From: Anthoceros angustus
Lineage: Eukaryota > Streptophyta > Anthocerotopsida > Anthocerotales > Anthocerotaceae
Direction of reading: 5' to 3'
DNA: 64,000 bases
Assembly (NCBI GenBank): GCA_010909165.1
Contig: MU008198.1
Coordinates: 248,001 to 312,000 of the forward strand
Position numbers and translations under genes: made by a program. The notes under the pieces were generated by a model. That model did not search any database. It worked only from the letters and a program-made list of their open reading frames with translations, and was not told the DNA's origin. Positions 21,361 to 32,199 of the stretch are shown piece by piece. Each line of letters begins with the position of its first letter. Position 1 is the stretch's first letter.

Positions 21361-22209
21361 GTCACCGGATCGGAAAGCCAACCCCGACGACAGGGCCGCT
21401 AGTACCGATATTGGCACGCACCTTCAAAAGTGGGGTATTGACTTTGTTGGACCTATACACTACGACAAGACACACACAAAGGAGATACATCCCGTGGCAA
21501 CGGACCATCGCACTGTGGGTAGAGGCGACAAGAACGGACTCCGCAAATACCGTGGCCAAATTCGACGAGAACATCATAACCCGCACGGATGTCCGCAGCT
21601 TGGTAAGTGATAGGGGAACCCATTTCCTTAATGATGTGGTGGCCGCCATGACGGAGTATTTCGCATCAATCATCGCAAGACGGCACCCTACAATCCTAAG
21701 GCCAATGGGTCAGAGAAGACAAATGGGCTCATCTCAGGATCTGAATAAACTCACAAGGAACTACGCCCATGATCGATACAAGTCCATCCGACTGTATGCC
21801 CGACAGAGAAGGTGACCACACAACGGACCCTTACTTGACCTACGACACTCCGTAATGCCGAGAGTTTGAAGTGCCCACTTTTCGAGTAATGATGGAAGGA
21901 GACGAAGAGGAAAGCCAGCTGAGCGACTCTGGGGTTTGCATACAGAGGACAGGAAGAAGCTCAAAGATGCAACAGTAAAACCAAAAGATTTGGCACGATC
22001 ACCGCTGAATCGAGTATGTAAAGGAAGGGGACCGCCCTCCTTTATGATAGTCTACATGCATTTTCCGTGCAAACTTCACCGAGATGGATGGGTCCGTCAA
22101 GTGGTGCAAGTATATGACAACGGGTCCGTCCCCCACGATGCCTAGATGGAGAGCTGCCCACTCAAACGGGGCGGGTGAAGATTATGTTAGTGTTGGCGAG
22201 ACGCCAACA
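21361..22209 (+). pseudogene. Gypsy integrase core and C-terminal region
   Basis: WGIDFVGPIHYDKTHTKEIHP carries the first catalytic aspartate. LVSDRGTHFLNDVVAAMTEYF carries the second. The region with the glutamate follows in another frame near 21680-21720. The tail includes EDRKKLKDATVKPKDL. No chromodomain was seen. The sequence ends at the purine tract and 3' LTR. Frameshifted in at least three places. Confidence 0.75.
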
Positions 22210-22224
22210 GATGAGAAGGGAGTA
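22210..22224 (+). other. Gypsy polypurine tract
   Basis: GATGAGAAGGGAGTA lies directly before the TG of the 3' LTR at 22225. Confidence 0.65.
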
Positions 22225-25200
22225 TGTGGGCTATGCACTTCGGGAGTTAAGAAATAAGTAGGGTTTCGCTTTTTAGGATTGAAGGATAAATAAGGCGGAA
22301 AAGGAGGAATAAATTGGGGTAGCGCCGACGAGGCTCGAGTATACTCCGACTGGAGTGAACAACGGACCTGTACACTATGGCAAGCTCCGGACCACGCCGG
22401 AGTAACGGATAAGTCCGAACCCACTCCAGTCAAAATAGGATAAGTACGCCAGGAAAGTAACCTAGGAGCGGAGGCGTGAGGATGCACGAGGCGGCGCCAC
22501 GGACGGCCCCGAGTGGAGGTCGGCATGCAGGCAGACTGCAACCTGCCGAGGCGCATATTATTCACGCCCGCGGCGCGCGCGCGTAAGGCCGAGTAAGCAA
22601 GCGAGGGTCGAGTAAGCCATGCACTCGCCACGACAACGAAGAGGCGCCTTCCGCCCAGCGCTTTCCACAAGCGCGCCAAGGAGAGGAGGTCATTTCCGCG
22701 CAGCCTCCGCATAATCCTCAGCGCCCGCAATCCGCTCGCGCTATCTTTTGGGCGCCGCCCAGAGCGCGCACCGAAGGTTGGAGCAACGAACGCGAAGGAG
22801 GAACATCGTGCCACGGACTCCAGCCACAAAGAACAAGAGGAGGAGAAAGCAATGGCACCCAAAAGCCGACGGAGTCTGGGAGCCATGGACCGTGGAGCGC
22901 AACATTGTGACCCGCGCTATCCGGACTTCGGCCCGGCCGGAGGAAGGTGGGAATTGGTGCAGAGTGGCATCCGGACGTGTTCCAAATGGTCTCGACCTTT
23001 GACAATATACTCTAGTCCGGAGTTTGCCCGAAGATGCCGGCGATCAACAAGGAGGTCCGATCCAAGAACCTCCGGAGGACCCGAGGCGATGGACCTTGAG
23101 GTCCCGAGGATGGCCTACAACCGCGAAGGAGGAAGAAGGGGCGTGGTGCCGAGCCCCTTAAGGCGGGAAGATAGGGCCGCCCACGCGCGAGGCTCGAACG
23201 CAGGACAACCAACGGATGGTTGATATCCGATCCGCCGGATCCGAGGCGGTAGCCCGGATCATTGTCCATTGAACTCGCCACCAAGGTGGATCACCTTGGT
23301 GATAACTCGCTGGTATTCTCGCATGCGCCCATGGGAAGAGAGCGGACGGGAAGGATTATCTTCGCCTGCCTCGAGGCACGCAAGCTAAGGAGCGAGAAGC
23401 CTCGCCATCGGGCGACTACATTCATGTATGGGGACATTTCGAGCTCTCAAGGAGGGAGAGCTTGAGCGGCGCTCCGGAGGCCGGAGGCCCCGCCAAGTAG
23501 AGCGTGCAAGGGCGCCTGAGGTGGGGGTCGCCTTCAAGACCAAGCGACTCGGAGGAGGACGACCGGGAGGATTCCTGACATACGTCTGAGCGAACCCCTC
23601 ACCACCTGTGGAAGTTTGGGAGGCGATTCCCCTTCCTCCTTTTGGTGCCCTCCGAGGCCAGGAGGGAGCCGATGCCGAGGGCGGGCGGCCCGCACCGGCA
23701 GCAGCCCAACAACCACGACGCCGAGCCCCGACGAACTCAACGGGAGTCAAGAGGCGAAGACGGTGCCGCTTACCAACGCAAAGACAAGGTGCCAGATTTA
23801 CCCCGCCACCTGAGTGGCAAGAGGTCAAGAGGCGGTAAGGAGGGCGAAAGGACGCTCAAGGAGCAGGAGGTCGGGCAGCCCCCACCCCGAGCCGGCCCCT
23901 GCCCCGGCTGTGAAGGGGCAAAAGAGCTTGCTCCCTGACCCCTCACCTCCTCCGAGCCCTGTGAGAAAGAGGGCACAAAGGAGTTAGAGGCCAAGAGGGC
24001 CAAGAGGGTGAGACTCTGACACCACTGTGACCCGAGGGTCCCGATTAGGTCCGAGAACCCACCGACTTACTCCGGATCATGGTATGGAGGTCCTCGGACC
24101 GAGAAATGCCGGCTCCACTACGGACTTTGTGGGGCCTCACTGCGGCCGTGGAAGAAACACGGCGAGTTCCTGCTACCGCCATGGACGGAATGCTTTGGGG
24201 TCTCGTGGTACATGGAGAAGACCTGGAAGTGGAGGCCACCCGAGGAGGATGGTGGAACCCAAGAGCAAGTGAAGGCCGAGGGGCAAAGGAAAGGCGGAGT
24301 CCCTCGCCGGATCGAGGAAGGGAAACGCGGTGGCGGAGCGAGGCCCGGCGGTTCAGCAGACTGGTTAAGGTTCTTCACAGGCGTACCAAGCAAGCTCAGA
24401 GGCCCGGGCGGAGGACCTGCGAAGAGGGAAGCGCAGCAGAGGCGAAGAGGCCCCGCACAAGCGCAGAGAGCTCGACCGGCGGAGGCGGCTGGCCAGCCAA
24501 GTGGGCGAGGCCTGTAAAGGCGGCGAAGGAGCCTAAGCCGCGAAGAGCGACCGGATCACTATGACGTGATCGAACCGTGGAGAGTCACAGTGCCCGAGGC
24601 TCAAGGCCGCACAGCGGCTGGGAGTGAAGGGCCAAGAGACTCGGGAGATAGGGGATCTCCGAGTACCGGGTAGAAGTAGAGGAGAGCAGATGGAGGATGC
24701 AAGGACACGCTGAGCTACAACCCAAGATGCGCTTGAGGCAGTGATTCTCAACGAGAATCCACGACTCGAGCACGAGAGTGCCCATCCGTCTCAAGACGGA
24801 GGAAAATCGCGACTATCCAAGGAGTTGGACGCTGCCGTGCCATGTATGAGCCGGAGGAAGTCCGAGCCTGGACGGAGGTATCCGACCGCCCGGAGAGGGA
24901 GTCATGAGCTAAAGGCCGTAATGAACGGAGGAGCGAGCACCGGAAGCGAAAGAAGCCGCTGGTCCAAAGAAAGGCGGAAGGGAACGCCGCGCTATGGCGG
25001 TAAGCCGGCAATGGAGAGGAAACGACGGAGCCGGAGTGGAGCAACAGGCGCAGGAGGTGACCGAGGCCGCCTTGTAGCCTCGTGATACACCGCCCACACA
25101 ACCGCGGAGAGGTGGCCCAACAAGCCGGCAAAGACGCCCACCCTAACACTTATGGCGGAGGGAGTATCGGTGCCCGCACACGTGGAAGAGGCAATTCAAC

Positions 25201-26627
25201 AAGTCGATCTGGACTTTGCCTATTACCACGCCGAGCTCCGGGCGAGAAGCCTCTCGACACCGCAAACTGACGGACCCCTGGAAGGCCTGAAGGAGATGAA
25301 GGCCACAGGACAAAGACAGGACCCTAGTGGCCCCTGCTTGGAGATGACGGAGCGCGGAGAGGAGCAACCGGAGGAGCGAACGAGGAGCGCGGATGCGATC
25401 GAGGTAAGCACCCGCACCTCACCATGGAAGGAGGGGCCAACGAAGGAGTCACGGCGATCGGGAACAATGGAGGACTTCGAGGGAGAGCCACTGAGGAGTC
25501 CCGTGAGGGAGGAAACCTGGTGAGTCCTGACCGTCCCGGACTGGAATAAGTCCGGACCTCAAGTCCGGACCTAATAACTGGGACCCCGAGGTCCGACCCC
25601 GAGGTCCGGACTCAAGTCCGGACTCAAGTCCGGACTCAAGTCCGGACCTAGGTTAAGCCGGACTCGGTTCGGAGTCGAGACAGACCTCGAGGACCGGCGG
25701 GCAAGAAGGAGGAGCCCCTTCGACTTACGCTTAGGGGAGCCGATAGCCGGGTGGCCCCACCGGCCAAGGACCTGTGGAGGCCAGGGAGGATGACGCCGTG
25801 GTAACGGCGGTTGTCGATCACGAGCCCAACCCGGCTGTGATTCCGGGAGAGAGGGGCCCGCCTCACGGATCATCCGATTACCACAACCGCTGTGACGGGG
25901 ATTGACCACCCATTCCGAGGCGGGCTCAGACCTTCCCACCCCACCGGAAGGAGATAGGGGATAGGTGGTAGGCGGCGATTAGGTATACCGAAAATATCAC
26001 CGTAATAGGGGTGTAATAAAGACGCCACCTTGGGCGCAGATAAGAGGGCCGAGGTCGCCTAGTAAAGCATCTTTCTCTTGGTGTTGATGCCGCTCTGCAC
26101 CTTTGTGAGTCTTCTTGCTAACGTGAGTCCCGAGTCACCGAAAGGTGCACGACCCGGGAGATTGATCAAGGTCCCGTGACGGACTTAACGCGCTGTGGTG
26201 TGTGCAGGAAGGGTGATCGGTGATCCGGCTCGCCCGAGGTCCGAACAACGGACTGGAACGGGTGAGCCGGAGGAACGGAGGGTGTAGAGCCCGGACGAGA
26301 GGCCCGCGAACGACGAGGAGGTCCGGATCACAGAACGCGTTTTTTCTAAGATCAAGAGTGTAGCGTGAGGGAGAGAGGAAAGGATCGATGCGTGAGGGAT
26401 GTATGTGAACGATACGACTAACGGGTCCTTAAACGCTTGGCCATACCGGCCCAGACGGTGAACGCTAGAGTAGTTAGGAGTATGTGTGTGTTGAGACCGA
26501 ACGAGCGCTAAGGACGGTAGGAATCACCAAACGCGTAAACGGGCCTATCATTCCCTTGGGAACGGACTTCTTCCTACAACGACACGGATTGTGGCGCTAC
26601 CGGCCAATATCAAGAAAAGTCACCACA
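22225..26627 (+). repeat. Gypsy 3' LTR
   Basis: 4403 bases from TGTGGGCTATG to CCACA. It matches the 5' LTR block by block but without its extra copies. The polyadenylation-like AATAAAG recurs near 26016. Much of 23600-25100 lacks the stop-rich look of non-coding DNA and can be read as charged, glutamate- and arginine-rich helical protein in shifting frames. CCGGACTCAAGT repeats cluster at about 25540-25650. Confidence 0.8.
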
Positions 26628-28460
26628 AGGACCATTAAGAGCTTCCTCATAACTCTGAGGATCAGGTCGAACTTCAGGTAAGTGAACATCAGTCACATGG
26701 GCAGTTTGTCTCCGAAAGTCAACTGGTTGATATGGAGGCTCTGCCCAATCCTCACGTGCTCGACGTTCTCTCGTAGGATACCGAGGAGGAGGTGGTTCTC
26801 AAAGATCACTAGGGAGCACCATCATTATAACATCATCAGACGCATCCTCGAAACATGAGAGCCCTCCCGATCGATGACCGTCATCTACATCTTGAGGATT
26901 AAAGAGGTCTGGAACTGCTGGAAAACCTGGATCTTTAGTATCAAGGCCTGCTGCATCGTCATCATACTGTACAGCAGCCATATCTAATGGAAGAGTAGCT
27001 GCAGATTCCTCTCCATCGGACTCTGGATAGTGATAAGGTACTTGTTTAGGTTCTATCTCTAACCCAGAAAACAGATCATCACCTATGGTAGACATCGAGG
27101 GATCTGTGGAATAAAGCTGCTCAACTATAGAGTCTGAACGAGGAGAAGTGAGCTCAGTAAAGGTAGCACTCCTTGACAAGGTAATTCTTGACGTAACTGG
27201 ATCAAAAAGTTTGTAGGCCTTAGACTCTTCTGAGTAACCAACAAAGAGAAGGGGTTTAGACCTGTTATCTAACTTTTTCCGTTTTGGTTCAGGTACCAAA
27301 GCAAAGGCAGGAGAACCAAAAACTTTCAAGTGAAGGAGACTAGGTTTTCTACCCCAAAAGGCCTCGTAAGGAGTTCTACCAGGAAGGGCTGTCGTAACAA
27401 CTCTATTTAAGATGTAAGTTGCACACACTACAGCTTCTGCCCATAGAGTTTTAGGAAGGGCAGCCCAGGTCAACATACTTCTCACCATGCCCATAAGAGT
27501 CTGATTTTTACGCTCCGCCACACCGTTCTGTTGTTGTGTGTAGGGAACTGCTAGTTGCCTCACAATACCATGCTCGACAAAAAGATCATCAAACTGCCTG
27601 CCAGTGAACTCTCCACCGTTGTCAGTACGGAAGCACTTCACCAGCTGACCAGTCTCACGTTGTACCATCTTGATTCAAGTGGAGATTGTCTCGAACACAT
27701 CACTCTTGAGCTTGAGAGGAAAAGTCCATGAGTACCGAGAGTAGTCGTCCGTCAAGGTAAGATAATATTCAGCACCCCCAAGTGACTTCACAGGCAGCTT
27801 TCCAGCAATGTCCGCATGTATAAGCTCAAGAACTTGCTTTGCACGAGTTGCTTGTTTGTTCTTGAAAGGGAGTTCCTTTTGCTTGGACAGGATACATGAA
27901 CTGCATGCTGCAAGATGCTTGAAACAAGGAGGTAATCGCTCACGATAGCAAGAGGAGTTAGCCATCAAGTCTAATTTGGAGCGATTAACATGGCCCAACC
28001 TAGCGTGCCACAAATTGGCCTGAGCATGAAAAGCAGTAAGCAAAGCTCTAACCTTTGACTTGTGAACTGTAACTAGTTGGTAGAGATCATTTACTAGAAC
28101 TGCTCTAGCAACATGACTCTGTGGGTTGGAGATATGATAGACATAACAGGTTTTGCCCTCAAACCTAAAACCATACTTACGACTATGAGCTATGGCCCGT
28201 ATCGACAAAAGGTTTTTGCTTATGTCTGGAACGAAGAGGACATCCTCCAGCAACAAGGAAGACCCGTCAAAAAGAGGTATGCTAACAGAACCGGAACCGT
28301 TCACCTGAACTCCTCGTGAATCACCAACAAAAACTGATTGTGGTGTGGTTTGCTTGTGAAAGGTGGTGAAGAGCCCACGGTTGTTGCAAACATGCGTTGT
28401 GGCTCCAGAGTCAACAAACCATTGAGAAGAACTTCCTTTGACAATGGCTGCATATACTCA
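26628..28460 (-). pseudogene. Copia pol, protease and integrase portion
   Basis: Read on the minus strand, the protease starts near 28446 with WFVDSGATTHVCNN. The pre-integrase zinc region is LWHARLGHVNRSKL with CSSCILSK. The integrase core shows HADIAG, TDNGGEF and VAERKN, giving the D-D-E residues. A frame change between 27668 and 27675 splits the core. After integrase the frame runs to about 26799, and PRSYEEAL-like coding continues (as DPQSYEEALNGP) to the gypsy insertion at 26628. The coding sequence is much better preserved here than in the GC-rich gypsy element. It would continue into 8215-6690. Confidence 0.85.
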
Positions 28461-28523
28461 CGCCGCATCGCCCTAGGTCGCTTCGTGATCCAAGATTTAG
28501 CCTCTGGAGATGTCACATGTGCT

Positions 28524-29519
28524 TCATGCTTGGGCTCGCTTGGGCTCACTGCCTTTTCTTCCCAGCCACGCCTCCCAAAAGGACCGAATCGCACCGCCAT
28601 AAGAGCCTTGTTTCTTTGTTGTAGAAGAGGAATGAGATTGCTGAGAGTTGCTGTTAGGCTGCTTCTTCCATTTATCTTTCCCCTTCCAGGTTCCTTTGCC
28701 CTTTGTAGCAAAGAGAACCTTCTCACCACGTAGGCGAGAAGATGAGCCTGACCTTTGTCTACTCTGTTCCTCTTGCAGGAGTGCTCCAGCCACCTCATTC
28801 AAATTGATGGAAGAAGGTTGACCAGCAGCAACGGCTTTATAAGCATCACGCAAGGCTGCGTTTTGACTTGACACAAAAGTCTGATAGGATGAAGGCAAGC
28901 TGGACAACAGTTGAGCCGTCATCTCCACTTCAGTGATCTTGCTACCTAGCGCGGCAAGCTGTGCCCGTAGGTACCTCAACTTGGTGAGATGAGCTCCAAC
29001 TGGTTCCCCTTCCTTCAGCCGTAGACTGTGAAAGTCATTCCTTACAGAGACCAAGGTGCAGATGTTTTGAACCTGATAAGTATCCAAAAGTTGAGTCCAA
29101 GCAATGTTTGGCGAAACTCAACCTCAGAATCGTGGGTTTCGCCTGTGCCCGAAGCAGACGATGGCGGCAACCTTGTTGCCCTTCTTCCACTTTGCTATGT
29201 CATCTGCAGATGGTTGATTAGCAGCAGATGCAGGGATTTTCGTAGGATCTGGAATGGTTCCATCAACATATTCCCAAACATCTCTGGCATTCAAATTGGC
29301 CTTCATTCGAGCTTTCCAACTTTCAAATCTGGTAGGTTTCCCGTCAAATCGATCCTTTTCTTTGAATTCCCCAGAGTATAAGGACCCTACTGATGATGAA
29401 ACTCCTCCTAGATTTGTGGATCCCATGACAGATGACGGAAAACTGATGGGTAGAGAAGGATTAGAATAGAGCCAAGAAAAATAATCTGTATTACTATCTG
29501 GATCAAAAGGAAAGGACAT
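28524..29519 (-). pseudogene. Copia gag
   Basis: It starts at MSFPFDPDSNTDYFSW. SGEFKEKDRFDGKPTRFESW then leads into KARMKANL, the typical start of the copia gag (UBN2-type) fold. A frame change near 29100 leads to QNICTLVSVRNDFHSLRL, LTKLRYLRAQLAALG and LLSSLPSSYQTFV. The C-terminal part is serine and lysine rich. The expected zinc knuckle is not readable near 28560-28620. Two frames are needed, so one frameshift is present. Confidence 0.8.
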
Positions 29520-29877
29520 AGCCTAACAGAGGCACTATCCACTAGCGACACTAGACTGAATCAGAAAATAACTGTAAGTTCCTAGTGAGGGGTGCCCTAA
29601 AAACTAAGAGTTCAATGGAATCTGAATATAACTGCCACTAACCGTTTCTGAAGGGTGCCCTAAATTGTAACTGACACAAAGAATGTGGATTGTGTGAGAA
29701 ATTGTGAGTGAAAGTGATACAAATCAAGCAAATTTCTGACTGTAAGAGGATGGGATCCCAACACCTGGATGCGTCCACCAACAGATACTTAGATTTGTGA
29801 TGCCTGCGGAGAGCTTCCTGGCGAATTAGGGAACCACCAAGCCAGAAACTTCGCTCCAAGTCTGTCACCTTTGATGT

Positions 29878-30390
29878 TCACAAACCTTCTGTCCTCAACC
29901 TCTCAGGGGTCGGGACAAGTGAATCCACATAGAGCGCTGCAACTGGTTGCACTGAAGACGATGAGCGCTGTTGAAGTGACAACCTAGAAATACTGCTCGA
30001 CAAATTCAGCAACTCTTCATTGACTGCAGCAAGGGAAAGTGCAACTTCTGCCAGTCGAGTTTGTGTCTGAGTGTGATAACGAGCAATAAGCACTTCAACG
30101 TCGTCCAATCTGTTGTCAACTCGCCCTGCTTGATCTGGTCGAGTCCAGGAATTTCTCCCTCTATTCAGGTATGCTAATGTCTACATTGTCCTGTCATCAC
30201 TTGCAGATAAAAAAGGAGAGCGCTCTAACTGATGACGATAAGATTCAACACGCCTATAGAAGTTCTGAGGAAACTGTGAGAATGGGAAGTTTCGCTCTTG
30301 GAAAATTGAGTCATTTCGTCTTCTACTTGCATTAGAAGGTCTGCATCTGCGATGCTCAGACCTGTTAGAACCTCTGCCTTTTCCAGGCAT
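29878..30390 (-). pseudogene. Extra small ORF upstream of copia gag
   Basis: One frame on the minus strand is open from MPGKGRGSNRSEHRRC (30390) to a stop at 29878, except for a single TAG near 30181. The first half is basic and arginine rich. The second half, LAEVALSLAAVNEELLNLSS, looks like a coiled coil. Gag starts only 360 bases further on. Most copia elements go straight from primer site to gag, so an additional leader ORF is unusual. It might be a decayed captured gene. No family was recognised. Confidence 0.4.
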
Positions 30391-30605
30391 TTCTGAAAAA
30401 GAAGGGAAGACCTGACTGACTAGCTAGCATGATCCAGAGTAGATAGGCCAGAAGTAGTGTCTCGGTTGATCGACTAATCTGCTGCTAAATGTGTAGGGCC
30501 AGGGATGCATTGGACACACCATCTTGCATATATCAAACGATGTGTACAGGGTGATGTGCTTGATGGGATCCATTGCCCTAGATGGACCAGCAGCAGATTG
30601 TTGAC

Positions 30606-30618
30606 GGCTCTGATACCA
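30606..30618 (-). other. Copia primer-binding site (initiator Met tRNA type)
   Basis: On the minus strand TGGTATCAGAGCC directly follows the 5' LTR. This is the classic plant copia primer site, complementary to the initiator methionine tRNA. Confidence 0.9.
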
Positions 30619-30783
30619 TGAGAATATGCTAGATAGCGAAAGACACAAAAAAGATGTTGTAAAAAGAGTTCATACAAAGTACATAATAAAAGGTCTAATA
30701 AAGTATGTAGAGGTAACCCTAGGTTACATTAACTATATAACCTCGTGAGGTTAACTTAACAAGGGTTAAACATAAACCCTAAC
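30619..30783 (-). repeat. Copia 5' LTR
   Basis: 165 bases, near identical to 5802-5966. One visible difference is CCTCGTGAGG here against CCTGTGAGG there, a two-base gap at a CG. GGATA follows at 30785-30789 after one extra G. Confidence 0.9.
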
Positions 30784-30789
30784 GGGATA

Positions 30790-31033
30790 ACCCTAAGAAC
30801 ACGTAAGGAAAGAAGAGCGAAGACCGTAAGAAAGCGACCCTACTTGGGACAACCAACATCTGGAGACGTTTGGGTTTGGCGAGTCCCAAGGTGTAGAAAC
30901 GCCATATCTTCCTCTTGCTATTTACGATCCGAACGGCCGCAAGAGAACGATGACATCGCCGTCCGAGGACGGAAAGACAACATTCGCCAAACTAGCTAGA
31001 AACATAGACCGATGTCAACCGTTGGAGACTGCT
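30790..31033 (+). pseudogene. Possible 3' end of the methyltransferase-like gene beyond the copia insertion
   Basis: If the copia element and one GGATA are removed, the unit ending at 5801 continues here. A readable frame gives LAIYDPNGRKRTM, then a serine-rich turn, then DGKTTFAKLARNIDRC, and stops at 31031-31033. The protein-like composition and the matching target duplication support the link. Nothing in this short tail identifies the family, and a basic frame (TLRTRKERRAKTVRKRPYLG) overlaps the first part. Confidence 0.35.
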
Positions 31034-31330
31034 TAATGTGAGTGCGCGCACAAGTTTGTGCACAAATAGCATGGCCAGTCTGAAGGAAAAAGCTGATTGT
31101 GAATGTCTCTGGATGGTTTTCCTCGTAATTTCACGCGTAATGTCATATCGTATCGCACTAATAATTGAAATGTTTGCGGTGACCTGGGAGAAATACCAAA
31201 AGGTCGATTCCTGCATGGATTTCCTACGCAGCGTAAAGGGTCCGGAACGTCGCGTGTGCAAAAGGGGTTTCAGGAGAAACCCCTTTCAGAACAGACGCTG
31301 TTCTCATTGCCGTTCAGAGGATCATCAACA
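31010..31330 (+). repeat. Dispersed repeat, copy A
   Basis: TTGGAGACTG, a GTGCGCGCAC palindrome, GAGAAATACCAAAAGG and AGGAGAAACCCCTTT recur in the same order at 53930-54210, with weaker matches between. A hairpin AAAGGGGTTT...AAACCCCTTT lies at about 31260-31287, followed by GAACAGACGCTGTTC. It is probably one end of a mobile element family not otherwise identified here. Confidence 0.5.
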
Positions 31331-32026
31331 GCACCATCAAGTACACAGGCGTCAAACCCCTGCTCTCTGAAATTACCCTCATCCTCAATCTTTTCCACGC
31401 CCATGACAAAATCATCTTGAGGACCGACATACCTTAAGCTTAAATTTCAAACATGTCAAGACATTCTTGATCAGGAATCACTTCAGGATTAGGAACCAAG
31501 ACAGGCGTAGAAAACTCACCAAGCTGAGCATGAGAGACAATCAAGATGCTCTATCACAAGACAAGGCCTAACCTATGACACTTTCACCGCAGACATGCGC
31601 TAAGCGCATTGAGGACCATGGAATCGTTAGTAATCAAATGGTTATTCTCACCAACAAAATCAATACCTCTCTTGGTGTGAGGGACATAGTAAGTGATGTC
31701 AGATAATGGCCCTTCTACCAAAGCTACAAGTTGGGTGTCCACAAATTTCTCTACTGTGCAAACTCAGCTACCCGACGTGCAGCCATCTTGGAAGAAAAAC
31801 GCCTTGGAAGTTTTGAATTGGCCTTGTTGGGGACCAAGTATGTTCCCTCACTATGGACAAGAACACCATCAATTTTACCATCATCCTGAAGGGGGTGAGT
31901 GGCAGTATGCGGAATTACTGATTTGACACGCTATCCCGTGTACGGCTTTGACATCACTTTCTGCCATAGGCATTTGTTTTTTTCCGGGTTCAGCAGGCCC
32001 AATTTGTTTTCTTTTTGGAGCCATCT
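31279..32026 (-). pseudogene. Decayed minus-strand gene, function unknown
   Basis: A splice acceptor (TGTGTTTTGCAG) stands directly before an ATG at 32026. The start reads MAPKRKQIGPAEPGKKQMPM, basic at first like a nuclear localisation signal. Three further open segments follow in shifted frames: DDGKIDGVLVHSEGTYLVPN to VAEFAQ, KFVDTQLVALVEGPLSDIT to LSACLR, and RYVGPQDDFVMGVEKIEDEG to a stop at about 31279. Together they look like one protein of roughly 200 residues broken by frameshifts. No domain was recognised. The end runs into the dispersed repeat at 31010-31330, so it may belong to that element. Confidence 0.4.
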
Positions 32027-32199
32027 GCAAAACACAGCATAATAGTAAGAACAAATTACTCAAACGAGTCAAAGAGAATGCATTGTTTGACTTACTTGGA
32101 ATGCAAAACAACCGCTTGAAAACCTGCTGGAAGGTCTAAAAACTGATGATCAAACGATCTAAACAATGAAAAAGGCAGTGGATATAGATAGTGTGATAG

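Larger units (their letters stand above)
8221..26627 (+). mobile_element. Ty3/gypsy LTR retrotransposon nested in copia pol
   Basis: The order is 5' LTR, primer site, gag, protease, reverse transcriptase, RNase H, integrase, purine tract and 3' LTR, all on the plus strand. Placing integrase last marks it as gypsy. LTRs begin TGTGG and end CCACA. The 3' LTR is about 4.4 kb, unusually long, and the 5' LTR is longer still because of internal tandem duplications. No chromodomain was noticed after integrase. The primer site resembles the TGGCGCCG... type seen in Tat/Athila-like plant elements, and very long LTRs fit that group. All genes are frameshifted in this assembly. Confidence 0.85.
5802..30783 (-). 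mobile_element. Ty1/copia LTR retrotransposon, interrupted by a gypsy element
   Basis: Read on the minus strand the order is: 5' LTR (30619-30783), primer site, extra small ORF, gag, protease, integrase, [gypsy insertion], reverse transcriptase, RNase H, antisense ORF region, purine tract and 3' LTR (5802-5966). Protease before integrase before reverse transcriptase is the copia order. The pentamer GGATA stands on the left at 5797-5801 and on the right at 30785-30789, as expected for target duplication. There is one stray base between the right LTR and that pentamer. Without the gypsy insertion the element would be about 6.5 kb. It is inserted into the 3' part of the methyltransferase-like gene. 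Confidence 0.85.
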
